NCBI GenBank assembly: GCA_902494605.1 | Contig: CABUUG010000005.1 | Location: 1 to 38,414 of the forward strand | Direction of reading: 5' to 3' | From: an uncultured Collinsella sp. | GTDB taxonomy: Bacteria; Actinomycetota; Coriobacteriia; Coriobacteriales; Coriobacteriaceae | Length of the DNA stretch: 38,414 bases | The notes under the pieces: model-generated | What the model was told of the DNA's origin: nothing | Databases searched by the model: none | What the model saw: only the letters and a program-made list of their open reading frames with translations | Part shown: positions 26,683-34,521 of the stretch, piece by piece | Layout of the letters: the number at the start of each line of letters is the position of its first letter | How positions within the stretch are numbered: position 1 is the stretch's first letter | Translations under genes and position numbers: made by a program

Positions 26683-27600
26683 TTAGGCAATGCGATCGAC
26701 ACCGTCATCCTCATTGAGCTGTGCCGAGCGCGGCGACTTGGTCGCGTGGCCGATCAGGTGCTCGGCCTGCGCCAGATAACTCTCGCGAGCAGCAGTTGAG
26801 ACCGTTGTGTCTCCCAGGTACGCAAGCAGTGCATGGATCATCAGCTCGTCAAGCAGGTCGTAATCTTTATGATGCTTGATATTGAGGAGATAGCGATTTT
26901 CGAGTCCGTGTACTTTGTTGGTCAAATTGATTTCCATCTTTTCCTCCATGTAATAAAAAGTGTGTCGTTCGTCCAAAAGTGCCTCAAACGGGCGTTTGAC
27001 GCATAGCTCAAAGTTGAAACGCGGACTCGTATCGAACACGCGTCGTTGCACCTTGAGGTAGCGCTTGTAAAACATGACGGCATCATCTTCATCCGCCGTA
27101 AAGCCACGCGATCCATCGCGGTGCAGCCGGTCGCATGGCTTTCTGCCGTCGGTGTGGCGCACGAAGGAGGACGGGATATAGGCACCCTGTTTGGTGCTGT
27201 ACTTCATCCCTGTCGCAACTTCCTCGAACAAGAGAACGCCAGCCGATTTAAAGCCCGCAGTACGCCCGTGCCTAAACATACTCACTACAGTCGCCACGCT
27301 TTCCATGCGACTATCGCGCGGGGGGAAATACAGTGGCAGCAAAGCTAGTGTCGCGGCAGTCAAAAGTTCGCGGGCCTCGTGTACATCGGCTCGATACTGC
27401 TCGGGCACCAGCCCGGGAATATCGGGCGAGCGCTCTTCCAGCACACCAACGAGCGATTTAGCCAGGCGCTCGACGTTCTTCTCGCCGCAGTACGGACACG
27501 GAAGTGGCAGCTCTGCCTTCCTGTTCACTTTGCACATGCCGCGAAGATCCTCGTCGATCTCGTCAAGGAATGCTTTGTAGATGTCGTCTTTACTCTTCAC
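26683..27600 (-). CDS. Hypothetical protein, first gene of coupling-ATPase operon
   Basis: A 305-residue soluble protein with no recognised family. It has one CPYCG motif (about 35-39), half of a zinc ribbon, and otherwise mixed charged sequence. The GTG at 27600 is preceded by GGAAGG with 6-base spacing. It is the first long gene of the run that continues with the coupling ATPase 37 bases downstream, and the leader-like 19-codon ORF lies 44 bases upstream. Confidence 0.65.
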   Translation of the reverse strand: MKSKDDIYKAFLDEIDEDLRGMCKVNRKAELPLPCPYCGEKNVERLAKSLVGVLEERSPDIPGLVPEQYRADVHEARELLTAATLALLPLYFPPRDSRMESVATVVSMFRHGRTAGFKSAGVLLFEEVATGMKYSTKQGAYIPSSFVRHTDGRKPCDRLHRDGSRGFTADEDDAVMFYKRYLKVQRRVFDTSPRFNFELCVKRPFEALLDERHTFYYMEEKMEINLTNKVHGLENRYLLNIKHHKDYDLLDELMIHALLAYLGDTTVSTAARESYLAQAEHLIGHATKSPRSAQLNEDDGVDRIA

Positions 27601-27644
27601 GAATGACCTTCCTTTCTGTGGTGGGCGCTTATAAGGAGTCTGTT

Positions 27645-27704
27645 CTAGGCTTTAGAATGTTTAGACGCTAGAGCGATGATTATCGCTCTAGCCTGCAGTT
27701 TCAT
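27645..27704 (-). CDS. Leader-like 19-residue ORF
   Basis: A very short ORF (MKLQARAIIIALASKHSKA) with a strong ribosome site, AGGAGG at 9 bases before the ATG at 27704. Its DNA contains an 11-base perfect inverted repeat (27667-27692, GCTAGAGCGAT and ATCGCTCTAGC). It ends 44 bases before the next gene. The arrangement suggests a leader peptide controlling the operon by translation or transcript folding, but a small hydrophobic peptide with its own function is also possible. Confidence 0.45.
   Translation of the reverse strand: MKLQARAIIIALASKHSKA
27667..27692. repeat. 11-base inverted repeat within leader ORF
   Basis: GCTAGAGCGAT (27667-27677) and ATCGCTCTAGC (27682-27692) are perfect complements around a 4-base loop. 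There is no T tract on either side, so it is not a typical terminator. It could act as an RNA hairpin in the leader or as an operator. Confidence 0.55.
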
Positions 27705-27796
27705 AAGTGGAATCCTCCTGTTTGATAATGCAATTTGCCTAAAGACGCAAAGCGTTCGCATCAAGCAGTTGGTATTGAGTTGGATTTGGATTGCTT

Positions 27797-27845
27797 CGAG
27801 AATAGCACAATGCGCTGTTCTCGTCATTAGAATTTTTTAAATTCT
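27797..27845. promoter_or_regulatory. Divergent control region with two dyads
   Basis: The first dyad has CGAGAA (27797-27802) and TTCTCG (27818-27823) with inner AGC/GCT, broken by one mismatch. The second has AGAATTT (27829-27835) and AAATTCT (27839-27845). The second lies just upstream of a TATAAA-like -10 (about 27854-27859) of the plus-strand gene starting at 27886. They are good operator candidates between the divergent genes; no regulator is identified. Confidence 0.4.
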
Positions 27846-27885
27846 TCTGCTAATATAAACTCACTGAGAAGAAAGGGCTCTATAC

Positions 27886-29325
27886 ATGCGTGAAACTACA
27901 TCATCATTGCCACGCCTCACCGCCGCCGCCCTCTCGCGCGCGCTTAACCTGGAACAAGACAGTCGTCTGCTCACCGTACGTCTACCCGGCGCCGTGGATG
28001 CCGAAGATCTCGCTAAGTGCTTTACCTTAAACGGTAACGGCGTGCCCAATATTTGTGAGCTTGAGCCCGGCAAGCAGAGTTCAAGCGATGACGAGCTCGC
28101 TCCCGTGTTTATCGACGCATCAAACTACTATCGCGCAAACAAGCTCGATGTCGAAAAAGACTGCGCCGCGCTCATCGATTATTTGGAGCCTGGCTACCTT
28201 GATTTTTGCGACTGGGGACCTTTTATTTGGTGTCTGTATGCTCTCGCCCTTTCTGGCCGCACTCGAGCAGCCGTGGTGCTTCCCGCCGATTTACTTGATA
28301 AAGCTGAACAAGCACGCACGATTTTGATACGCGAAAGGCTCGTCGAGAGCGTTATTTATCTGCCGCTTTCCGAACCTGCGCCCTATATGACGGGCGCACT
28401 TCTCATAATGTCATCAGGAAATCGCAACGTAGCATTTCGCAGCGTAATCGAATCCGGACCGCGTTTTCAGTATGTAACCAAGACATCGTATTATTCAGAC
28501 GTCGCCTTTACTATCTCGCCCGACTGGGATCGCATTGATTCAAATACACCAAGGTCGACGTCTATCGAAACGTCCGTTTTCGCTACACGAGAGCTGCTCC
28601 AACACCACGCCCCTCTCTCAAAAGGCAAAATCAGCCTCATCGCCATCACTCGAAACTACAGTGCCACACTCGGTGACTCTTTTACGCGAGTCGCGCCATT
28701 CATGCCCCGCGAGAGCACGACATCGAACGACGTTGACGCAGTCGAGGTGCGTCGGATCTCATCTCAGGATTTTAAGGACGGTAATCTTCTGCCTGCAGAT
28801 GCTGCAGATGATCAAAATGGTCCGGACTCTAAATACGTAAAGGTGGACCCCAGCGTTCTCGATCGATACGAGCTCCGCGCGGGCGATGTCGTCATGCCGC
28901 GCATGCTGGGTCGCTCTGGCGCGTCCAACCTGCTCGTGGTCAGTGCCGAAGACTCGAAGCAACACCTGGTTGCTTCACATAACACCACCGTCATCCGCCC
29001 GTCATTCCAAACAATGACCGAAGAGGAACGCATAGTATTTTCGGAGATAGTCGTCGGATATCTCACAGAAGGTCATGGGGCACAGTTGATTCAGGCATTA
29101 ACTGAAGCATCCAGGATGCGCGCCATCCGCCCTACCGATTTGTTCGAAATCGAAGTCCCGCCGGCGCTCGACCCGCGCACGCGCGAGTATAGCGAATCCA
29201 TCAATCGCTTTGTCGAGGTCGTAAAGGCGAAGAAACAGGCCGAGGCAGCTGTCGCCCAAGCCCAACGCAACCTCGAAGCTGCAAAAAGGGCCGTCTCCGA
29301 GACGCTCGAGCAAGCCAGCGAGTAA
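27886..29325 (+). CDS. HsdM/HsdS-like protein lacking a methyltransferase active site
   Basis: A 479-residue protein. A stretch at 129-160 (AVVLPADLLDKAEQAR, LVESVIYLP) matches the segment of type I N6-adenine methyltransferases that follows the catalytic motif. The SAM-binding and NPPY motifs expected before it are absent, so it cannot methylate as it stands. The C-terminal half resembles a target-recognition domain (about 280-430: ASRMRAIRPTDLFEIEVP) ending in a coiled coil (435-479) of the HsdS type. It may be a DNA-binding relic or a regulator with a borrowed recognition domain. The ATG at 27886 follows AAAGGG at 8 bases. No HsdR is nearby. Confidence 0.6.
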   Translation: MRETTSSLPRLTAAALSRALNLEQDSRLLTVRLPGAVDAEDLAKCFTLNGNGVPNICELEPGKQSSSDDELAPVFIDASNYYRANKLDVEKDCAALIDYLEPGYLDFCDWGPFIWCLYALALSGRTRAAVVLPADLLDKAEQARTILIRERLVESVIYLPLSEPAPYMTGALLIMSSGNRNVAFRSVIESGPRFQYVTKTSYYSDVAFTISPDWDRIDSNTPRSTSIETSVFATRELLQHHAPLSKGKISLIAITRNYSATLGDSFTRVAPFMPRESTTSNDVDAVEVRRISSQDFKDGNLLPADAADDQNGPDSKYVKVDPSVLDRYELRAGDVVMPRMLGRSGASNLLVVSAEDSKQHLVASHNTTVIRPSFQTMTEEERIVFSEIVVGYLTEGHGAQLIQALTEASRMRAIRPTDLFEIEVPPALDPRTREYSESINRFVEVVKAKKQAEAAVAQAQRNLEAAKRAVSETLEQASE

Positions 29326-29346
29326 AACAGAAGCAGCAGAAACGCC

Positions 29347-29385
29347 CTAAGCCGGCGTCAGGACCAACTCCTGCCGCCGGCTTAG
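29347..29385. terminator. Bidirectional terminator between convergent genes
   Basis: CTAAGCCGGCG (29347-29357) pairs with CGCCGGCTTAG (29375-29385), and the loop holds a second short stem CAGGA/TCCTG. It lies between the stops of the plus-strand gene (29325) and the minus-strand AbiEii gene (29395). The T tract is weak on both sides, so termination may rely on stem strength. Confidence 0.6.
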
Positions 29386-29394
29386 TTATCTGGG

Positions 29395-30285
29395 CTACTC
29401 CCATCTCATGGTTTGATGATTCCATTTGCACACATTCATCGAATGATCAAAGCATGGCGCATATAACCGATTGACGACCTCTTCCGCCCCGGCAATATTC
29501 CCCGCGAGCTCAAGCACTCCCGCCTGCCTCGCCATCTTTGCGTACTGCGCAGAGCCATTTTGCTTCCACCAAAGAGGCGCTACGAACTCTTTCGGCATTG
29601 TCACCTTGCGTGCAGACGCTTCCTTCTCAACTCTCTCAGCAAGCGTTGCCCCATCGACAGGGCATGTTTTCGCGTACACCAAGATGTCGACGATGTCCTT
29701 GATTCGCGAAGATGCTCGACCGTCATGCAGCTCCATCATTGCGAGCAATTTGTCTGCAAGGGCGCTCTCCACTCGACACACCCGATAATCGCAAACAGGA
29801 AGCCCCTCGATATCCAAGCGATCGATCGGCGCAAGAACTTCAGGCTCAAGTCCCCGCACTTCATCAACTACCAAATCAATTGAAATTGGTTGTAGCTTCT
29901 TGGTTCCCATAAAGGGAGTAAACCACACCTTCGTACCACATCGATACTCATCATCTGCCTTAATTTGCTCCGCGCGATCAAAGACAAATGAAACGAAATC
30001 GTCTAGGTCAATCGAAGCCGCCCGCACCAGATCGGCAATAGCTTCTTCGAGACTCTCCTCTTGAGCGACCAAGTCAATATCTCTTGTAACACGCGCATCG
30101 AGCGTTCGCGCCAGGACGCTTTGCCCGCCTTTGAGCACAAAGTGGTCGGTGCCTTGCAAAAAGACGCGGCACAAAAGACGATGAAAGTAGAAACCCGTGA
30201 TTGCCCGATTAGTATCCATCGGCGACCGCCTTGCGGCATTCCTAACAGCCATCTCCAATGCGGCAGGCGTCTTGTACTTCACCAT
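29395..30285 (-). CDS. abiEii: AbiEii-type nucleotidyltransferase toxin
   Basis: A 296-residue nucleotidyltransferase of the AbiEii/AbiGii family, the toxin of a type IV toxin-antitoxin pair. The active-site pattern is visible: FVLKGGQSVLAR (KGG at 52-54) followed by VTRDIDLVAQ (DID at 69-71), then a second acidic strand ISIDLVVDEV. Related toxins (for example MenT) transfer nucleotides to the acceptor stem of tRNAs and halt growth; the specific target here is unknown. The ATG at 30285 has GGAGG before it and lies 15 bases after the antitoxin stop, so the two are co-transcribed. It is likely induced or released upon phage infection. Confidence 0.88.
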   Translation of the reverse strand: MVKYKTPAALEMAVRNAARRSPMDTNRAITGFYFHRLLCRVFLQGTDHFVLKGGQSVLARTLDARVTRDIDLVAQEESLEEAIADLVRAASIDLDDFVSFVFDRAEQIKADDEYRCGTKVWFTPFMGTKKLQPISIDLVVDEVRGLEPEVLAPIDRLDIEGLPVCDYRVCRVESALADKLLAMMELHDGRASSRIKDIVDILVYAKTCPVDGATLAERVEKEASARKVTMPKEFVAPLWWKQNGSAQYAKMARQAGVLELAGNIAGAEEVVNRLYAPCFDHSMNVCKWNHQTMRWE

Positions 30286-30300
30286 GTCCTCCGTTTCGCG

Positions 30301-30924
30301 TTAGTCGTTCAGCACCATTAGCAGAGGCTTCATTAGCTCACGGCGTTTGGCGGTTTTAGAGTTCTCTTCTACAAGCTCTTTCAGCCGCTGCGTATTGAGC
30401 CCACGCTCCAGTGCGTCGTGATAGGCATCGATAATTAATGAGGGGTCTTCGCAATCGAGGCATAGATCGACAAGTGTGCGCTCGGGCTTGGTGACCGGCA
30501 GACCATCGAGCCAAACGATATCCTGCTCGGCGATCTCTCGCTTTGCGAAAGAAAGAGATTCGTTTCTTGTATTGATGCGCGTGGGCGCGATCATCCTGTA
30601 GGGAGACAGATAGAAATCACCCATTTGCTGTAGGTTCGCCGCGGTCGTACCGCTCACGGCGATGCCGTCCCACTGGCGCTTTCTTTCCCACGCGCAAAGG
30701 GAAGGGTTGGTGAGCTTCCAAAGAGCGTTGAGCTCGTCAGTGTCTCGGCGCTGCGTGCCAGACATCCGGTAGGCGCCGTGACATATCCGTTCAAGACGCC
30801 CCACACGGCAAGAGTGTGCCAGTGCATCTCGAGAGATGTCCATGCGAGCCGCCTGTGCCGTGGTGAACACACCCTCACTCTCGGAAAGCTCGCTTATCGC
30901 TGTTATGTTGCTAAAGTACTTCAT
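30301..30924 (-). CDS. abiEi: AbiEi-type antitoxin and autorepressor
   Basis: A 207-residue AbiEi-family antitoxin. The N-terminal part (about 1-60; FTTAQAARMDISRDALAHSC) is the winged-helix domain that in this family represses its own promoter, and the C-terminal part (GLPVTKPERTLVDLCLD) carries the neutralising domain. It precedes the toxin gene as in the known abiE operons. The ATG at 30924 has no ribosome site, and a good promoter places transcription start at or next to it, so the mRNA may be leaderless. Confidence 0.85.
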   Translation of the reverse strand: MKYFSNITAISELSESEGVFTTAQAARMDISRDALAHSCRVGRLERICHGAYRMSGTQRRDTDELNALWKLTNPSLCAWERKRQWDGIAVSGTTAANLQQMGDFYLSPYRMIAPTRINTRNESLSFAKREIAEQDIVWLDGLPVTKPERTLVDLCLDCEDPSLIIDAYHDALERGLNTQRLKELVEENSKTAKRRELMKPLLMVLND

Positions 30925-30930
30925 GTTGCA

Positions 30931-30958
30931 ATTGTAGGATATTTTCAGACTTTTACAA
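30931..30958 (-). promoter_or_regulatory. Promoter of the abiE operon, likely leaderless
   Basis: On the minus strand TTGTAA (30953-30958) and TACAAT (30931-30936) form -35 and -10 boxes with a 16-base spacer. The -10 ends 6 bases before the antitoxin ATG, so the transcript would begin at the start codon or a base before it. No Shine-Dalgarno sequence fits in between. Confidence 0.6.
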
Positions 30959-31039
30959 CGCGAATTCGATTTCTTATGATCGGCGCACCTTGCTTATCCC
31001 ACTGCTGCCGCTTTGCTACCGGCACCCCACCCCCGCTAT

Positions 31040-31221
31040 CGAGGTCTAATACTTTTCCGCGAAGTGAACGGCTGTTTTTGGACCCCTGGAGCATCCGAAT
31101 TTTTCAACGGCATAAACGCAGGATTCCAGCACCAAAACCGCAGGAAACGACACCCTTAAAATGTCGATGCTTCGGGGGTCCGATTTAGCTCGTTCACTTC
31201 TCGGGAAAGTATTAGACCTCG
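31040..31221. repeat. MITE-like element with 31-base terminal inverted repeats
   Basis: The ends at 31040-31070 and 31191-31221 are inverted copies differing at 2 of 31 positions; the outer end reads CGAGGTCTAATACTTT. The inner parts of both halves also match imperfectly (GGACCCC, GCATC, TTTT), so the whole 182 bases can fold into one long hairpin. It carries no gene. No clear target-site duplication flanks it. It lies in the intergenic gap between the abiE promoter and the DUF4342 gene. Confidence 0.75.
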
Positions 31222-31288
31222 CTGCTAGCTACCCAGAAGAGCACCCCCCCTTCCCCACCGTCACCCAAAAACTCATCCAACGTTAATC

Positions 31289-31319
31289 TTGGCTCAAGAA
31301 TCGCTTAATCTATAACCTG
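31289..31319 (+). promoter_or_regulatory. Candidate promoter of the DUF4342/two-component operon
   Basis: TTGGCT and TATAAC are separated by 16 bases just upstream of the gene starting at 31435, leaving a leader of about 120 bases. The leader contains a short CCGGGC/GCCCGG hairpin but no recognised riboswitch. Strength is judged by eye only. Confidence 0.4.
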
Positions 31320-31434
31320 CACTATAGAGTTCGACCAAGGGCGGGGCGGCGCCGCGCAACGCAGACCGCCGAACGCAACGCTCGCGCCCGGGCAAATCGC
31401 CCGGCGTCGCGCCCATCGAACGAAAGGACAGGTC

Positions 31435-31977
31435 ATGGACGGCCTCGAAAAAGTTGAAACCATCCGCACCAAGTGCAACGTGAGCTACACCGATGCCAAG
31501 GCCGCGCTCGACGCCGCCGACGGCAACGTTTTGGACGCCATCATTTGGCTCGAGTCGCAGGGCAAGACGCAGACCACGTCGGCACACGCCGCCACCGAGT
31601 CCGCGCCAGTCGATGAGCCCTCAGCCGAGATGGTCGCCGCGCAGGCCGCCTACGAGAAGTCGAGCGAAAAGACCGACTTCTCCAAGAAGATGGACAGCGT
31701 GTGGGAGTACCTCAAAAAGCTCTTCCGCCTGAGTCTGGACACCAAGTTTATCGCCACGCGGCGCGATGCGATCATCCTCAACATTCCCATCCTGATCCCC
31801 ATCGTCGCGCTGTTTGCCTGGGGCGCCACGATATGGCTGATGCTGATTGGCCTGTTCTTTGGCATGCGCTACCGCATCGACAGCGACGGCGACGTGCCCG
31901 GCAGCATCAACAACCTTATGAATCACGCCGCCGACGCCGCGGACGACATCAAGCAAAATCTGAACGACGACAAGTAA
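31435..31977 (+). CDS. DUF4342 membrane protein with UBA-like N-terminus
   Basis: A 180-residue protein. The N-terminus (about 1-45; CNVSYTDAKAALDAADGNVLDAIIWLES) is a UBA/EF-Ts-like three-helix domain, and the C-terminal half carries one or two hydrophobic segments (about 112-140; ILNIPILIPIVALFAWGATIWLMLIGLFF), the DUF4342 arrangement. The ATG at 31435 follows AAAGGA and lies 18 bases before the response regulator gene. Its function is unknown; the constant neighbourhood with a two-component system suggests a membrane role linked to that signal. Confidence 0.8.
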   Translation: MDGLEKVETIRTKCNVSYTDAKAALDAADGNVLDAIIWLESQGKTQTTSAHAATESAPVDEPSAEMVAAQAAYEKSSEKTDFSKKMDSVWEYLKKLFRLSLDTKFIATRRDAIILNIPILIPIVALFAWGATIWLMLIGLFFGMRYRIDSDGDVPGSINNLMNHAADAADDIKQNLNDDK

Positions 31978-31995
31978 TCGCAGACGGGGGCACGC

Positions 31996-32781
31996 ATGGC
32001 ACGGATCCTGATCGTAGAGGACGAGGAGAAAATCGCCCGCTTTGTGACGCTCGAGCTGGAGCACGAGGGCTACCAGGTGGAGCACGCCGCCGACGGCCGC
32101 ACCGCCGTGGACCTGGCGCTGGAGCGCGACTACGATCTTATTCTGCTCGATGTGCTGTTGCCGCAGCTCAACGGCATGGAGGTCCTGCGGCGCGTCCGCA
32201 AGCACAAGGATGTGCCGGTGATAATGGTCACCGCGCGCGATGCCGTGATGGACAAGGTGGCCGGGCTCGATGCCGGCGCCGACGATTACCTGACCAAGCC
32301 GTTTGCGATTGAGGAGCTGTTCGCACGGATCCGCGTGGCGTTGAAGCGCTCGGAGGCCGTGCGGACGGCTTCGGGTGCGGGCGGCTTCGGTGCCGGGGCG
32401 GGCATGGCGGGCGGTGCGACCGGCAACGCCGCCACGATGTCCCAAGCCAGCGACACGGTCCAGACATCCGCCGCGCCCTCCCCCGCCACGCTCACTGTGG
32501 GCTCGGTCGCGCTCGATCCCGACCGCCGCGAAGTCACCGTCGTAGGCTCGCCCATCGCGCTCACGGCCCGCGAGTTCGACGTCCTCGCCCTGCTTATGAC
32601 ACATGCCGACACCGTGCTCACGCGCGAGCGCATCGCGCACGAGGCGCTGGGCTACGAATACGTGGGCGACACCAACAACGTCGACGTGCATATCGCGCAC
32701 CTGCGTGCCAAGATCGAAGACGCCGGTGGTACCCGCATCATCCAGACCGTGCGCGGGGTGGGCTATGTCTGCCGCGCGTAA
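31996..32781 (+). CDS. OmpR/PhoB-family response regulator
   Basis: A 261-residue transcription factor. The receiver domain has the acidic pair ED (8-9), phosphorylated Asp52 in LILLDVLLPQ, the Thr in MVTARD and Lys101 in TKPF. The C-terminal winged helix (about 162-261; LTAREFDVLALLM, TVRGVGYVCRA) binds DNA. The linker between them is unusually long and rich in Gly/Ala (about 118-160). It is activated by the histidine kinase whose gene overlaps its end by 17 bases. Target genes are unknown. Confidence 0.92.
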   Translation: MARILIVEDEEKIARFVTLELEHEGYQVEHAADGRTAVDLALERDYDLILLDVLLPQLNGMEVLRRVRKHKDVPVIMVTARDAVMDKVAGLDAGADDYLTKPFAIEELFARIRVALKRSEAVRTASGAGGFGAGAGMAGGATGNAATMSQASDTVQTSAAPSPATLTVGSVALDPDRREVTVVGSPIALTAREFDVLALLMTHADTVLTRERIAHEALGYEYVGDTNNVDVHIAHLRAKIEDAGGTRIIQTVRGVGYVCRA

Positions 32782-34060
32782 CGCCGAGGCCAAGCGCGTT
32801 ACATCCATCGCCCGCGCCATCAACTGGAGCTATATGTGGCGCCGCTTGATGAGCTATGTCTGGCTCGATCTGTTGCTGATGGTGATTGCGGCGGCGATCC
32901 TCGTCTATGGATACAACCAGACGCTGCCCGACGGCGCGTTTACCGCAGGATGGATCCCCGGCGCCACCGTTCACGGCATGTCGCTGACGCCCGCGCGCGG
33001 CTGGGACCCGGCAACGCTCACCTATACCGTCGAGCTTGCGCGTACCACCAAGACTTTCCCCCTCGCGCAGGACCTCGTCGCGCTATGGCCTCTCTACCTT
33101 GTCGTTGTGGGTTGGCAGGTCATCAGCGTGCTCGACATGCTCGGCGGCGCCCGTCGCGTGCGCCGCACCATGGCACCGCTCAACGACCTGGCCTTGCGCG
33201 TGGACGAACTCGGCCGTATGCAGCTCTCCGGCGGCAAGATAGAAACACTGGAGCAGGCCATCGAGCGCGCAAGCGTCGACTCGCCGAGCGTCACTACCGG
33301 CGACGCCGACCTGGCAAGCATCGAGGTTGCACTTAACCGCCTACTGCGCCAGATGCAAGAGGCCAAACTGCAGCAAATGCGCTTTGTCAACGATGCGAGC
33401 CACGAGCTGCGCACGCCCATCGCGGTGATTCAGGGCTACGTAAACATGCTCGATCGCTGGGGCAAAGACGACCCGGACGTGCTGGCAGAATCCATCGCGT
33501 CCCTCAAGGCCGAAAGCGAGCACATGCAAGAGCTCGTGGAGCAGCTGCTGTTTTTGGCGCGCGGCGATGCCGGGCGCACGGTCCTGCGGCGCGCAAATAC
33601 CAACCTTGCCGCACTGGTCGGCGAGGTATGCGAGGAATCGCAGATGATCGATACCGAGCACACGTATCGGCTGGCCTTTGACGCTGCGCTTGTCAGCGAC
33701 CCGCGCTGCGACGCGTCCGTCGACGTGGCGCTCGTGAAGCAGGCTCTGCGCGTGATCGTGCAAAACGCCGCCAAGTACTCGGATGCGGGAACGCCCGTCA
33801 CATTTGGCGTAGCGCCGGATGCGGGCGCGGGCACGATCGATATAAGCGTTGAGGACGAGGGCATCGGCATGAACCAGGAATCCGCAGCTCACGCGTTTGA
33901 ACGGTTCTACCGCGCCGACAATGCACGCGATGCCGGCGCACAGGGCTCGGGTCTGGGGCTTGCCATTGCCAAGTGGATCGTCGACAGCCACGGCGGCGTC
34001 ATCGGTGTGACCTCGGTCGAAGGAGTCGGAAGCCGCTTTACGATTCGCCTGCCGCGGTAG
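32765..34060 (+). CDS. Sensor histidine kinase
   Basis: A 431-residue membrane kinase that phosphorylates the regulator encoded just upstream. Two membrane segments (about 32-52 and 104-124) flank a short external sensor of about 50 residues. The H box FVNDASHELRTP has His213, followed by N box VIVQNAAKYSDAG, G1 VEDEGIGM, F box FERFYRAD and G2 GSGLGLAIAKWIV. The ATG at 32765 lies inside the end of the regulator gene (17-base overlap). The external loop has no recognised ligand domain. Confidence 0.92.
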   Translation: MSAARNAEAKRVTSIARAINWSYMWRRLMSYVWLDLLLMVIAAAILVYGYNQTLPDGAFTAGWIPGATVHGMSLTPARGWDPATLTYTVELARTTKTFPLAQDLVALWPLYLVVVGWQVISVLDMLGGARRVRRTMAPLNDLALRVDELGRMQLSGGKIETLEQAIERASVDSPSVTTGDADLASIEVALNRLLRQMQEAKLQQMRFVNDASHELRTPIAVIQGYVNMLDRWGKDDPDVLAESIASLKAESEHMQELVEQLLFLARGDAGRTVLRRANTNLAALVGEVCEESQMIDTEHTYRLAFDAALVSDPRCDASVDVALVKQALRVIVQNAAKYSDAGTPVTFGVAPDAGAGTIDISVEDEGIGMNQESAAHAFERFYRADNARDAGAQGSGLGLAIAKWIVDSHGGVIGVTSVEGVGSRFTIRLPR

Positions 34061-34080
34061 GAAGCCTCTCGGCATAAATA

Positions 34081-34113
34081 AAGGGATAAGGCCATGCGGC
34101 CCTATCCCTTTTT
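34081..34113. terminator. Strong bidirectional terminator
   Basis: AAGGGATAAGGCC (34081-34093) pairs with GGCCCTATCCCTT (34098-34110) across an ATGC loop, with one mismatch, followed by T residues on the plus strand and a T-rich tract on the minus strand. It ends the histidine kinase operon and the convergent VOC gene. Confidence 0.85.
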
Positions 34114-34135
34114 GCTAGTTATGGCAGCTTGTGCA

Positions 34136-34510
34136 CTACTCGCGGCACAGATGCACGGCGAAGCCGGCGAACTCGCGCTTAAAGTACACGAGCTTGGTGC
34201 CGCCGTCGGGCAGCAGCGCGCGCGACTCTTCGTTGACCTCGAGTCCGCGCTCGGCAAACCACTTCTCGGCCGCATCGATGTCGTTGACGGCAAAGCCAAT
34301 GTGGCCCTTGGTGCCACGACCGTTCTGCTTCATGATCTCGACCAGCGAATCGTTAAAGTACGAAACCGGGGTCTCGATAACGGGCAGGCCCATCATCGTC
34401 GAGAACAGCTCCGCAATCTCCAAGGCGTCTGCCGGGTCGGCAGCGTTAATGCCCACATGGGCAACGCGCATACCAAAGAGCTCGACCGGATTGGCGTTCT
34501 GCTCACTCAT
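34136..34510 (-). CDS. VOC (glyoxalase/bleomycin-resistance) family protein
   Basis: A 124-residue protein of the vicinal oxygen chelate fold. Candidate metal ligands are His18 (VAHVGI), Glu58 (SLVEIM) and His70 (KGHIGFAVND), the pattern of one VOC module. The substrate cannot be told. The ATG at 34510 (MSEQNANPV) is chosen because the longer open frame overlaps the PTS gene upstream. It begins 11 bases after the EIIB stop, so it is probably co-transcribed and may act on the sugar or a by-product of that transport. Confidence 0.8.
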   Translation of the reverse strand: MSEQNANPVELFGMRVAHVGINAADPADALEIAELFSTMMGLPVIETPVSYFNDSLVEIMKQNGRGTKGHIGFAVNDIDAAEKWFAERGLEVNEESRALLPDGGTKLVYFKREFAGFAVHLCRE

Positions 34511-34521
34511 GAAGTCAGCGC

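Noticed and set aside
3860..31221. The whole accessory stretch as one integrative conjugative element.
   Set aside because: Only a coupling ATPase is of conjugation type; relaxase, VirB4, integrase and matching end repeats are absent, so it is better read as several separate insertions.
31621..32823. A 400-codon minus-strand open frame.
   Set aside because: It overlaps the DUF4342 and response regulator genes on the other strand, both with clear domains.
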